From contig JAAYIN010000018.1 in the NCBI GenBank assembly GCA_012523405.1, forward strand, positions 1 to 38,042: DNA of 38,042 bases. The letters are read 5' to 3'. The position numbers and the translations under genes were made by a program. Below the pieces are notes generated by a model. The model saw only the letters and a list, made by a program, of their open reading frames with translations, ran no database searches and was not told where the DNA came from. How positions within the stretch are numbered: position 1 is the first letter of the stretch; each line of letters opens with the position of its first letter. Of the stretch, positions 7,154 to 16,503 are shown one piece after another. Source of the DNA: Clostridiales bacterium (GTDB taxonomy: Bacteria; Bacillota; Clostridia; Christensenellales; Aristaeellaceae).

Positions 7154-9835
7154 ATGAATAGTATCGATCGTTTGCATTCCCTGCTAGATGGTGAATGCGC
7201 CAACTATATCTTCCCCTTCTTTTGGCAGCATGGCGAGGATGAAGCTACACTGCGCCATTATATGCATGTCATCAAAGAGTCCAATATTCATGCGGTATGC
7301 GTGGAAAGCAGACCCCATCCTGATTTCCTAGGCGCGAAATGGTGGGCTGATATGGACGCCATATTGGACGAGGCACAAAAGCTCTCCATGAAAGTCTGGA
7401 TTTTGGATGACGAGCATTTTCCCACAGGCTATGCGGCAGGGGCAGTGGAAACCGCCGCGCCTGAGCTTTGTCATCAATACATGGACTACAACACGGTGGA
7501 TGTGTGCGGACCAATGCCATCCACGCAGCTTTGTGTTTCCAATCATGCGCATCCCAAACCCACCCCGCCATGGATGCCCCAAGGGCCACCGCCAAAGCGT
7601 GTGTTCCATGATGACAAGCTGTATCGCGTGCTTGCCTACTCTGTTGAAGACGAAGGAAACCTTGGGGATTGTATCGATTTGACCCCGCTGGTTAAGGATG
7701 GCAATCTGCTCTGGGATGTGCCCAGCGGATATTGGAAAATCTTCATCGTTTATCTAACGCGAGATGCCAAAGGCCGCAATGACTACATCAACATGATTGA
7801 TGAGGACTCCTGCCGCCTTCTGATTGACACCGTATACGAGCCGCATTACGCGCGCTACAAGTCGCTGTTTGGGACGGTCATTGCAGGCTTTTTCAGTGAT
7901 GAGCCGCCCATCGGAAACACTGGCGGCTATACCTCAGGTGATTTGATTGGTGATCCGCAGATGGCGCTGCCGTGGTCCGCTGCTATGCCGGCAGCTATGG
8001 CGGAGGAGTTTGGCGAAGGCTGGGAAGCCGCATTGCCGCTTCTGTGGGCAGCTAGCAGATCGGGACACGTGGCTGCGCGCATCCGCAGCAGCTACATGAA
8101 CGCTGTGAGCAAGCTGGTATCCAGTTGCTTCTCAGATCAAATCGGACAATGGTGCGAGAGCCGCGGAGTCGAGTATATCGGACATATGCTGGAGGATTGC
8201 GACATGAGCTCCAACCTTGGCCCCAGCATGGGTCATTATTTCCGCGGGTTGTCGGGTCAGCACATGGCTGGCATTGACAATATCGGCGGTCAGGTAGTGA
8301 TCGGCGGTCAGCATGTGAAGCGCCGCCCAGGCGGGATATGCGAGGATGATGCAGGTTTCTATCATTATACTTTGGGGCGGCTGGGTGCTTCTCTAGCGGC
8401 GATTGATCCCAAGAAAAAGGGGCGTTGCCTCGTGGAAAACTACGGCGCGTACGGCTGGCAAATCGGCGTTCGCACCGAGAAATATTTGACGGATCATTTT
8501 CTGGCACGCGGCGTGAATCGCCATGTACCTCATGCCTTTTCGCCAATGGCTTTTCCTGATCCCGATTGCCCGCCGCATTTCTATGCGCATGGTGAAAACC
8601 CGCAGTATCGCGCCTTTGGTCAGCTGATGGCGTATACCAATCGAATCAGTCACCTGATTGACGGCGGCACTTGCGTGGCGGATGTGGCATTGCTATATGG
8701 CGGCGAAAGCCGTTGGGCAGGTGAATGTGAAAGCAATATAGCTGCATGCAGGGAGCTTACCCGCAGTCAGATTGGCTTTACCTTCGTCACAGACGATGTG
8801 TTTGCACAGCCTGATGTATTCCATATGAGCTTTGACCGTGAACATCGCATTTTGCATGTGAACGGAATGGCGCTGCATACACTGGTGATCAGCGGCTGCG
8901 AGTACATGCCCCATGCGACTGCATCCTTTGCAGCAACGGCAGTAGCGGCTGGTTTCCCTGTGCTCTTTACAGGCAGGCTGCCAATGGGCATCAGCGACTG
9001 CGATGAAGCACAGAGCAATGCGCTCCTGCAAAGGCTCAGCAGCTGCCGCGTCGTTCCTGTCAAGAAGTTAGCTGCCACAGTCAGGGAGTGCATCCAGACG
9101 GACGTTTCGCTTTCCAAGACATTTTCCGATCTGACCGTTTATCATTACCAGCATGGTCAGTCAGTTTATCTATTCCTCAATGAAAGCCCCACGGATCACT
9201 TGGAAGCGAGCATCGCTCTGCATCAAAGCGTGCCCTGTACCCGCTATGATCCATGGGAAAATCAGCTATACGCTATCGAATCATCCGAGAAAAATGGTCG
9301 TACGTTGTTGCAGCTTTCACTCGCACCATTGGAAATGTGGCTGGTGATCGCGGGCGAGAATGTCCCTGCTGCAACGGCAGCAACACCCATGCAAAACCCC
9401 AAGGAACTTGTGCTTGATGATTGGCAGGTTCGCTTGGCAACCGCAAAGGAACACCCGCATTATGGAGCTCCCATGCCCACCAAGCTTGTGAATATGGGAT
9501 TGCAATACCCCGATTTTTCAGGCTATTTCCATTATGAAACCACCCTCGCACTTGAAACAGCAGCGCATGCCATTCTTACAATCGATGATGCATACGAAAG
9601 TGCGGAGGTCTTTGTCAATGGACAGAGTGTAGGCATGAAAACCGCGCAGCCCTATTGCTATGATCTCGCTCATCTCCTGCAATGCGGCGAAAACAGTATT
9701 TCCATCGAAGTTGCAACCACTTTGCAGCGTCATGCAGCAGCAATGGGCGGGGATGTGGCATGCATGAACATTCCTGCGCCCACACCTCCCACAGGCATTG
9801 CCGGTCATGTGACCTTGACGATATCTGAGGAATGA
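7154..9835 (+). CDS. GH106/GH2-like glycosidase with C-terminal jelly-roll domain
   Basis: Large 893-residue enzyme without signal peptide, so cytoplasmic. The N-terminal two thirds resemble the TIM-barrel enzymes annotated as GH106-like alpha-L-rhamnosidases or uncharacterised GH2-related hydrolases. Visible motifs are PFFWQHGE near residue 21, ESRPHPDF, DDEHFPTGYAAG near 93, FFSDEPP near 248 and ENYGAYGW near 421, with conserved Asp/Glu that could be catalytic. The C-terminal part (about 790-875) is a GH2-type sugar-binding jelly roll (SAEVFVNGQSVG). AGGAGG precedes the ATG. It is 14 nt downstream of an MBL hydrolase and about 90 nt upstream of an ene-reductase-like flavoenzyme. Exact sugar specificity is uncertain; rhamnose or another glycoside-linked sugar is only inferred from family. 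Confidence 0.75.
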   Translation: MNSIDRLHSLLDGECANYIFPFFWQHGEDEATLRHYMHVIKESNIHAVCVESRPHPDFLGAKWWADMDAILDEAQKLSMKVWILDDEHFPTGYAAGAVETAAPELCHQYMDYNTVDVCGPMPSTQLCVSNHAHPKPTPPWMPQGPPPKRVFHDDKLYRVLAYSVEDEGNLGDCIDLTPLVKDGNLLWDVPSGYWKIFIVYLTRDAKGRNDYINMIDEDSCRLLIDTVYEPHYARYKSLFGTVIAGFFSDEPPIGNTGGYTSGDLIGDPQMALPWSAAMPAAMAEEFGEGWEAALPLLWAASRSGHVAARIRSSYMNAVSKLVSSCFSDQIGQWCESRGVEYIGHMLEDCDMSSNLGPSMGHYFRGLSGQHMAGIDNIGGQVVIGGQHVKRRPGGICEDDAGFYHYTLGRLGASLAAIDPKKKGRCLVENYGAYGWQIGVRTEKYLTDHFLARGVNRHVPHAFSPMAFPDPDCPPHFYAHGENPQYRAFGQLMAYTNRISHLIDGGTCVADVALLYGGESRWAGECESNIAACRELTRSQIGFTFVTDDVFAQPDVFHMSFDREHRILHVNGMALHTLVISGCEYMPHATASFAATAVAAGFPVLFTGRLPMGISDCDEAQSNALLQRLSSCRVVPVKKLAATVRECIQTDVSLSKTFSDLTVYHYQHGQSVYLFLNESPTDHLEASIALHQSVPCTRYDPWENQLYAIESSEKNGRTLLQLSLAPLEMWLVIAGENVPAATAATPMQNPKELVLDDWQVRLATAKEHPHYGAPMPTKLVNMGLQYPDFSGYFHYETTLALETAAHAILTIDDAYESAEVFVNGQSVGMKTAQPYCYDLAHLLQCGENSISIEVATTLQRHAAAMGGDVACMNIPAPTPPTGIAGHVTLTISEE

Positions 9836-9926
9836 TGCAGAAGCTCGTAAGTTGAATAAACAAAATCAATAAATTCTAATCACGCTTGCGATCTGCATGC
9901 GGCAGGCGGCAAGGAGGTATTCAACG

Positions 9927-11873
9927 ATGAAACGCAACTACCCTAATTTATCAAAGCCCATTACCATTGCAGGAACTACCTTTCGCAATCGCATGTTCTC
10001 TGCGCCAATGGGCGGCACTGATATCACCAACGACGGCTGTATCGGTGCTAAATCAACCGCCTTTTACGAATACCGCGCCAAGGGCGGGGCAGCGGCGGTT
10101 ACGGTATCCGAATGCATGGTGCACCCCGAAACGGATGGCTCACATGCGTATCATTTGGATACCGCCATCCTCAATTCCATTGCATCTGCCGCCTACACTG
10201 CCGACGCGATTTCTAGGCATGGCGCGATTCCGAGCCTAGAATTATCCCATTCTGGTATGTACGCGGGCACCTACATGACAGACAAATCCAAGCAGCATGC
10301 CATGTGCCAATGGGGACCATCGGATGCTGTGCGTCCAGATGGCGTGGCTGTTCATGCACTCTCCAAGGAAATAATTGGCGAAATTGTCGCCGCATACGGA
10401 AAAGCAGCAGGGCTAGCCAAACGAGCAGGCTTTGAAATGCTGATGATTCACGGCGGACATGGCTGGCTGCTCAATCAATTCTTGTCGCCTTATTTTAACA
10501 AGCGCACAGATGAATATGGCGGGTCACTAGAAAATCGATGCCGCTTATCGGTGGAGGTTTTGGATGCAGTGCGAGCCGCCGTCGGCAGGAGCTTCCCAAT
10601 TGAATTCCGTATGAGCGGCTCGGAATTGTTCGATGGAGGCTATGATTTGACCGAAGGCGTAGCCATCGCCAAGCATCTGGAAAGCAAAATTGATCTTCTG
10701 CATGTGTCCGCAGGTACATATCAGCGCGGCTTTGGGGATACCCATCCCTCTATGTTCAAGCCCCATGGCTGCAATGTCCATCTGGCTGCTGAAATCAAGA
10801 GGCATGTGAGTATACCCGTAGCGACGATTGGCGGCCTTGGCAGCCCCGAACAGATGGAGGAAATCATCGCAAGCGGACAGGCGGATATTGTGTACATGGC
10901 GCGTGCCTTGCTCGCTGATCCATTGCTTCCGTGCAAGGTGGTTCAAAACCGCGAGGATGAGATCGTCCACTGCCTGCGCTGCTTTACCTGCATGGCGGAG
11001 CGCGCTGTAACCGCCACCCGTCGATGCACTGTGAATCCGCTCATCGGACGGGAGCTAGAGCACACAGAAATCACGCCTGCATCAAAAACCAAGCGCGTTT
11101 TGGTTGCGGGCGGCGGTCCCGCGGGTCTATATGCGGCCTATACCGCTGCACGCCGTGGGCACCAAGTTGTTTTATGTGAACAAGAACAAGAGCTAGGCGG
11201 GATTCTCAAAAGTGAGCAAGCCATCCCCTTCAAGCGCGAGATGTATGAGCTGTCTCGCAGCTATGCAACGCTTGCACAAAGGAGCGGCGTTGACATACGC
11301 CTTGGCACAACCGTCACTAAGGCATATGCAGAGGAAATGAATCCCGATGCACTGATCATTGCGGTGGGCTCAATGCCCCTCGTGCCGCCTATCTCTGGAC
11401 TTCGCGGCGAAAACGTGGTGCTCGTCAACGATTACTATCTGCACACAGACGAAATCGCAACCGATGTCGTGGTACTCGGCGGTGGGCTTGCGGGATGTGA
11501 ATGCGCTGTTCATCTGGGAATGGAAGGCAAACGGGTGCATTTGATTGAAATGCACGAGGAATTAGCTGTGGATGCTAATCTGCGTCATCGTCCGCTATTG
11601 CTTGCCGAAGTGGCCAAGTATGTGACTGCACATACAGGGTACAGGGGGCTTTCCGTCACGAGTGAAGGTATATTATGCATGGATGCGCAGGGCAATGAGC
11701 GATTTGTCCGTGGGCAATCGGTGATTTGCGCATTGGGTCAACGGTCCAGAACGGATGTCGTGCAGCAATTGATGGATGCCGCGCCTTTTGTACGCGTCAT
11801 AGGTGATGCTGCCAAGGTATCGAGCATTACAAACGCTGTTTATAATGGCTTTCATGCAGCTCTGGATATTTGA
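9927..11873 (+). CDS. Old Yellow Enzyme-type NADH:flavin oxidoreductase with Fe-S and FAD domains
   Basis: A 648-residue multidomain reductase of the 2,4-dienoyl-CoA reductase / 2-enoate reductase / BaiCD group, which reduces C=C bonds using NAD(P)H. The start is the ATG at 9927 with AAGGAGG 9 nt upstream, not the upstream in-frame ATG at 9897. The N-terminal FMN barrel (about 1-360) has the active-site segment HGGHGWLLNQF and KRTDEYGGS. A cysteine cluster CLRCFTCM followed by RRC near 350-375 should hold a 4Fe-4S cluster. Two Rossmann motifs follow: GGGPAGLYAA, and GGGLAGCECA for the second nucleotide. It lies in a cluster with a glycosidase and an MBL hydrolase, so its substrate may be an unsaturated aglycone (inference). 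Confidence 0.9.
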   Translation: MKRNYPNLSKPITIAGTTFRNRMFSAPMGGTDITNDGCIGAKSTAFYEYRAKGGAAAVTVSECMVHPETDGSHAYHLDTAILNSIASAAYTADAISRHGAIPSLELSHSGMYAGTYMTDKSKQHAMCQWGPSDAVRPDGVAVHALSKEIIGEIVAAYGKAAGLAKRAGFEMLMIHGGHGWLLNQFLSPYFNKRTDEYGGSLENRCRLSVEVLDAVRAAVGRSFPIEFRMSGSELFDGGYDLTEGVAIAKHLESKIDLLHVSAGTYQRGFGDTHPSMFKPHGCNVHLAAEIKRHVSIPVATIGGLGSPEQMEEIIASGQADIVYMARALLADPLLPCKVVQNREDEIVHCLRCFTCMAERAVTATRRCTVNPLIGRELEHTEITPASKTKRVLVAGGGPAGLYAAYTAARRGHQVVLCEQEQELGGILKSEQAIPFKREMYELSRSYATLAQRSGVDIRLGTTVTKAYAEEMNPDALIIAVGSMPLVPPISGLRGENVVLVNDYYLHTDEIATDVVVLGGGLAGCECAVHLGMEGKRVHLIEMHEELAVDANLRHRPLLLAEVAKYVTAHTGYRGLSVTSEGILCMDAQGNERFVRGQSVICALGQRSRTDVVQQLMDAAPFVRVIGDAAKVSSITNAVYNGFHAALDI

Positions 11874-11920
11874 AATAGGCGCTTTTGCGTCATGGCATAG
11901 AGTATTGATGGATTTAGTCA

Positions 11921-11949
11921 GCAGGCATCGTTTTTCAAGCGATGCCTGC
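11921..11949 (+). other. Perfect 10-bp stem-loop after the reductase gene
   Basis: GCAGGCATCG and CGATGCCTGC form a perfect 10-bp stem with a 9-nt loop, about 48 nt after the stop codon. There is no U-run after it, so it may protect the 3' end of the mRNA rather than terminate. Confidence 0.5.
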
Positions 11950-11982
11950 GTTGATGTATTAAGAGCCGCGCAGAAATATAAA

Positions 11983-12016
11983 GAAAAAAACAGCCCGCAC
12001 AATGCAGGCTGTTTTA
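11983..12016 (+). terminator. Rho-independent terminator, probably bidirectional
   Basis: AAAACAGCC (11987-11995) pairs with GGCTGTTTT (12007-12015), with a further GCA/TGC pairing inside. It is flanked by an A-run on the left and T-run on the right, and ends the hydrolase-glycosidase-reductase operon. Confidence 0.7.
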
Positions 12017-12303
12017 GAAATTTGCCCTGCGCTTACTTGACCAAAGCTAGTTGCGAGGTGCCCGCATTTTGCGGCGTGCTCATGGTGACTCACCGTTGAC
12101 TATGGGGCTCAAATGTTCTATACTGATTTTGCTTTTTCCTTTTATTCATGTGCTGGTTTTATATCAAACAAGCCAGGAATCTAGAAATAGATAGTATTGT
12201 TTTAATGCTCAATATAGCCCAAAAACAACAGCACATCGGAATGTTTTAGAGTGCTGCTTTGAGATTTTGTGCGCCAAAACAGAAATGCGAGGGACCATCT
12301 ACC

Positions 12304-13638
12304 ATGAAAAAAGATATGACAGTAGGGACAGAATGGAAAGCCATTGCGCTATTCACGCTTCCTATTATGGGTTCGAATTTCTTGCAGGTATTGTACAATG
12401 TTGTAGACAGTGTTGTGGTAGGGCAATTCGTGGGAACTACCGCCTTGGGCGCAGTGGGATTGACTAGCTCTATGGTCTGGCTTTTGGTCTCCGTTTGTAC
12501 GGGTCTGGGGGCAGGGACAGGTATTGCTGTATCCCAACTTTTTGGCGCTAAGAAGGAACGCGAAATCAAAGAAGTCATTGCCAGCGCATATTCAATTGCA
12601 ATAGTACTAGGTGTGCTATTGACTGTTCTCATGTTGCTATTATCAAAGCCTGTTATCTTTGATTTACTACAAGCACCTCCATCGATGCGGGATATGAGCC
12701 TAACCTACTACCGCATTTATTGTCTGGGTATTCTGGTGCAGCTGGTTTATAATGTTGCTTATGGAATCTTGCGTGCTCATGGCGATTCTAAAGGGGCATT
12801 GTTTTTTCTCTTCATTTCAGCTGTGCTGAATGTGGTACTTGATTGTATCTTTGTTATTGTGCTTAAATGGAATGTGGCAGGAGCTGCGATTGCAACAGTC
12901 ATCGCACAAACGGGTTGCGCTGTAGCCGCTTTAATCTATTTGAAGAAATTGTTCCCTGATTTGATGCCTAGCAAAAAATTTCTATACGCATGGAAAAAAT
13001 GCTCGCAGATGATCACTCGGCTCAGTGTCCCGATTGTGCTTCAAAATATGGTATCTGCGCTAGGCTTCATCCTGCTTCAGCGATTGGTTAATTCTTTTGG
13101 AGATTACAGCATTGAGGGGTATACTGCAATGCAGAAAATAGAACAAATTGCCCACATACCTTCCACCAGTCTAAATGTGACCATCTCAAGCTTTGTAGGA
13201 CAAAACATCGGGGCTAAAAAACTGGACCGTGTACAGCGGGGATATAAGGCGTCAATCCTTATGGGGGTTGTCACGAGTGTTTTGCTGGCCATATTTGTGA
13301 TTGCCTTTGACGACCAATTACTCGGGATATTTGGCGTAGCTGGAGAGTCTCTGCGCAGAGGACGAGAGCATTTAGACCTGCTGATGGTCTGTATCTGGAT
13401 AAGCACAATAACCAACATTACCTGTGGTTTCCTTCAAGGGGCAGGGGATGTAAAGATTCCTGCTGTCTCCGGATTTGTCAATCTGGGCATTAGGCTGGGT
13501 TTATCCTTTCTTTTAGCGACAACAGTCGTCGATTTTCGCTGTTTCTATGTCAGTATATTTCCTTCTTGGGCTGTTGCCTGCTTGTTTGTTGTGTTGCGCT
13601 ATCGCAGCGGAAAGTGGAAGAACTATTCTATTGCATAA
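12304..13638 (+). CDS. MATE-family multidrug/metabolite efflux transporter
   Basis: Twelve-helix inner-membrane exporter of the MATE family, driven by Na+ or H+. The 444-residue length is normal. Typical segments are the first repeat with PIMGSNFLQVLYNVVD and VVGQFVGTTALGAVG, and the second repeat beginning around VPIVLQNMVSALG. The start used is ATG 12304, preceded by GAGGGA; an in-frame TTG 45 nt upstream has no better site. It has its own terminator at 13661-13706 and lies just upstream of a ruined AraC regulator and ABC exporter genes, so it may once have belonged to the same efflux locus. The reading frame is intact throughout. Exported compound unknown. Confidence 0.93.
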   Translation: MKKDMTVGTEWKAIALFTLPIMGSNFLQVLYNVVDSVVVGQFVGTTALGAVGLTSSMVWLLVSVCTGLGAGTGIAVSQLFGAKKEREIKEVIASAYSIAIVLGVLLTVLMLLLSKPVIFDLLQAPPSMRDMSLTYYRIYCLGILVQLVYNVAYGILRAHGDSKGALFFLFISAVLNVVLDCIFVIVLKWNVAGAAIATVIAQTGCAVAALIYLKKLFPDLMPSKKFLYAWKKCSQMITRLSVPIVLQNMVSALGFILLQRLVNSFGDYSIEGYTAMQKIEQIAHIPSTSLNVTISSFVGQNIGAKKLDRVQRGYKASILMGVVTSVLLAIFVIAFDDQLLGIFGVAGESLRRGREHLDLLMVCIWISTITNITCGFLQGAGDVKIPAVSGFVNLGIRLGLSFLLATTVVDFRCFYVSIFPSWAVACLFVVLRYRSGKWKNYSIA

Positions 13639-13660
13639 TAAATTGGACTTGATCGTAAAC

Positions 13661-13706
13661 AAAAAGGACGCGTTGCAAATGAATTGTTTTGCAGCGCGTT
13701 CTTTTT
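13661..13706 (+). terminator. Rho-independent terminator after MATE gene
   Basis: A stem of about 14 bp with G-U pairs (GGACGCGTTGCAAA with TTTGCAGCGCGTTC) and a short loop, followed by TTTTTT and preceded by AAAAA. It is a strong bidirectional-looking terminator about 25 nt after the MATE stop. Confidence 0.85.
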
Positions 13707-13793
13707 TGTTTTCATTGATATGACCTGTGCGTTGCAGTTACCATCATTTCAGCTTCATGTTGCAGATTTCAATGAATAGCTGATCGCTGCCAA

Positions 13794-14840
13794 ATGCCGC
13801 GGTCTTATCAGGCTTGCTATCATGCAAGGGAAAACATCTCCCTACAAAAAGAGGGGGAGAGCTTTACCGTATCCGATCAAATTGCACGCGGGCATTCCAG
13901 CACAAAACAGATCATCCCAGGCATGTGGTTAACGGAATCGGAGCTCTACTTTTCTTCTAATACGGTTTTGCGCGAGGACTATGCTAAGAAGCGGCTCTTT
14001 CAGATTTCATTTTGCATGGAAGGCTTGATGGAATGGGATTACCGCTGGTGAAGTCTGATATGTGACAGGATGACTACATGAGGAAAGAATGAAAGACGAG
14101 GACTAATATGATGAATTCAGCTGTGGATATGTTTGACAAAGTGAATATATCAGCCTCTATTACTATGGTTCGATCAATAATGTGCCGATCTCGGAATGCT
14201 CGCCCCTCAAGGCGGGCCAGGTTGCAGCGCATATCAGCAATGGCGAGCCGTATACAGCAAGCTACAGCGGCGGTGTAACCGTGCGCGGTGTTGCGATTAA
14301 CATCATGCCCGCCTAGACAAGGTGCTAAGGGATAAGATTCCCAGCGGATTTGAACGCCTGAAACAGGCGTTTGCAGCACTGAACGAGCGCAGCGAAAGTC
14401 CGGAACTGATGATGATTTTGAGGCAGCTTCAAAATAGTCGTGCATGTGGCGTGAACGCTCGATTGTACTACGAGAGCAAGGTCATGGAGGCAGTGTCGAT
14501 TGTGCTTGCCTATGCAGAAGAAAACCAGACCTATGGTGCGCTGCTTTCAGAAGATGACGCCCAGCAGCTAAAGGCGGTGGAGCTGTTCATTAATGAACAC
14601 TACGGCAGTGAACTCAGGCTCATGCAGCCTGCTTCTCTTGGCTGCATGGCAGCAGAGTATATTGCCAGCCTGCGTCTTGATCAGGCAAAGAAACTGCTGG
14701 AGGATCGATATCTGTCCATCACCCATATTGCCTAGTGTGTGGGCTACTGCAAAACTAGTTCCTTCACCCGAATGTTCAAAGAATACACAGGGATGTTGTT
14801 GCCCAAAGACTATCGCAGGAGTGCTTGCGGATTACAATGA
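13794..14840 (+). pseudogene. Decayed AraC-family transcription regulator
   Basis: Remnant of an AraC regulator of the kind found beside siderophore/metabolite exporters. An N-terminal piece (13794-14051, with GESFTVSDQI and ISFCMEGLMEWDY) stops in frame. A middle piece reads in another frame at about 14137-14315 (YYYGSINNVPISECSPLK). The C-terminal piece (14322-14840) contains LFINEHYGSELRL and EYIASLRLDQAKKLLED, an in-frame TAG at 14733, then TSSFTRMFKEYTGMLLPKDYRR. The first helix-turn-helix of the DNA-binding domain appears shortened: the segment that normally lies between CM and EYIASLRL in this family is missing. The protein cannot be made as an active regulator. The pieces are collinear, so this was one gene. 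Confidence 0.88.
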
Positions 14841-14844
14841 AATC

Positions 14845-14886
14845 AAAAAGAATTCCTATGTGCATAAGCGCGTAGGAATTTTTTTT
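14845..14886 (+). terminator. Rho-independent terminator after AraC pseudogene
   Basis: AATTCCTATGTGC pairs with GCGCGTAGGAATT (13 bp including G-U pairs, 4-nt loop), with AAAAAG on the left and eight T on the right. It shows that the regulator was once a separate transcription unit. Confidence 0.85.
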
Positions 14887-15016
14887 GTTTCAGTCAAAGT
14901 TTTGCACAGATCAGCCAAAGTTGCCTCAAAAGCGTTGTTTTCTATCGCTTTTTGCTTTATACATAAAGATGAATACCGAAAAAATCTCGATGTTTCAGAA
15001 AGGAGGATACTGCTAC

Positions 15017-16380
15017 ATGAAAACCTTACGCGACATTTATGCTTGTGCTCAAGACGGAGCCAAGTACACGAAAAAAGCGAGATTGCTGTTGGCATTGGCT
15101 GCAATTTGCGGCCTGCTGCCTTATTATGCAACCTATCGCTTGATTTCTCATCTCATTGAGGGTTCATTAACCCCTGCGCTATGTTTTGGCATGGCTGGTC
15201 TTATTGGCGGGGATGGCCGGCAAGATCGTGCTGAACGAGTTTGGACGGTGTTTCGGCGGATGCTAACGAATACACTCATCGCACAAGATGCCCTTTTAGT
15301 GGGCGGCATTATGCTGGTTGCCGTGATTGTGCGTATTGTGCTGCGGTACTGGTTTGTGAAGCTGGAAAGCGGCGCGGGATACGAAATTTGTGAGCGGGAA
15401 TGCACGAACCTTGGTCAGCGGCTCAGACATTTTCCTATGCGTTTTTTCAATGAAGGAAATCTGGGTAACGTGACCTCCGTGATCACGGTGGATCTTCCTT
15501 TTATTGAAGAGCAGGGCATGAGCGCTGGACAAGATGATTTCAGGCATGGCTGTGTTTATCATTGCTACAGTCCTTTTCTGCGTGGTGGATATCCGAATCG
15601 GGCTCGTTTCTGTCGGGACATTTTTGCAGGCCTCGCTTCTCTTTCGGTGGCTGGAAAAGGTCTGCACTGACCAGTCGAGAATCCGCCAAAAACAGCAGGC
15701 CCGCCTGGTTGGCGTGGTACTGGAATATGTGAAGGGGATTTCCGTTATCAAAGCGTTTGGATGACAACATCAACGAAACCTGTGAGCATTCGATCGATTT
15801 TAAATTGGCACTTCTTACGCCCGTTATTCTCTACAAATGCTGCCTTGCAATCGGTGTAGCGGGAACGATCCTCGCCTCTGCGCTATTTGCGCTCAATGGT
15901 CAGCTTCCTGCTTCCTCTGCAATCATGGTGATGATTTATGTTTTCTCCATGTACGCTCCTGCCATGGCTTTTTCCAACCTCAGCAGTCAGGTGCGCGTCA
16001 TGGAAGCAGGACTCGATCGCTACGAAGCCTTGCAAAAGCAAGAGCTGCTCGTGGAAGGCAAAAAGGGCTTTCCTGCTGCCAATAGCGATATCACCTTTCA
16101 GAAGGTATCGTTTGGTTATCAGCATGCTACAGTGCTGGAGGATGTCAATTTCACCGCTAAGGCAAAAAGCATCACTGCGCTTGTGGGACCATCAGGCGGC
16201 GGAAAAACCACCATTGCCAACTTGATCGCCCGTTTTTGGGATGTGCAAAAGGGCAGCATTGCGATCGGCGGGGTGGATGTATGGGATATGCAGTAGGATG
16301 AACTCATGACAAAACAAGGGAAATACTACGATCTATGGCAGCGCAGACAAAAGGCTGTCGGCTGGAAGATCGGGGTTTGA
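15017..16380 (+). pseudogene. Broken ABC half-exporter (permease-ATPase), frameshifted and internally deleted
   Basis: Remnant of an exporter subunit with fused membrane and ATPase domains. The start ATG has AAGGAGG 10 nt upstream. The membrane domain is readable in pieces: 15017 onward to FIEEQGMSA near 15526, where an apparent 2-nt loss shifts the frame; LDKMISGMAV to VIKAFG (about 15525-15764); then DDNINETCEH onward after a second shift. The ATPase domain keeps Walker A (GPSGGGKTT) and GGVDVWDMQ, then hits TAG at 16294. In the same frame it continues as DELMTKQGKYYDLWQ to a TGA near 16380, which is the C-terminal end of such ATPases. The Q-loop, signature motif, Walker B and H-loop are all missing. 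Probably the first subunit of a heterodimeric exporter. Confidence 0.88.
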
Positions 16381-16446
16381 CGCAACTAGCTTTTGAATAT
16401 TGCGTAGCTTATATTTCATTGCCCTCGGATTGGAGGATATGAATAG

Positions 16447-16497
16447 GCTCCTCTCTTTGATACGGCGGAATAAAACCATCATACGAAAGAGAGGAGC
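16447..16497. terminator. Hairpin at 3' end of small membrane gene
   Basis: Perfect 12-bp stem GCTCCTCTCTTT / AAAGAGAGGAGC with a 27-nt loop, lying between the end of the broken ABC gene and the end of the minus-strand membrane gene. Some T follow on the plus strand (CGTTTTA). It could terminate either direction. Confidence 0.55.
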
Positions 16498-16503
16498 ATC
16501 GTT

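Larger units (their letters stand above)
11874..12303. other. Intergenic region with two hairpins
   Basis: No convincing gene. It holds two stem-loops (annotated separately) behind the reductase gene, then an AT-rich stretch from about 12110 that must contain the promoter of the MATE gene. A plus-strand open frame here is only the run-on of another frame and resembles nothing known. Confidence 0.5.

Noticed and set aside
8052-8546. Minus-strand open frame of 164 codons
   Set aside because: Antisense to the large glycosidase; rich in Arg, Ser and Cys as expected from a shadow frame.
9897-9926. Upstream in-frame ATG for the flavin reductase
   Set aside because: No ribosome site; the AAGGAGG that fits lies before the ATG at 9927.
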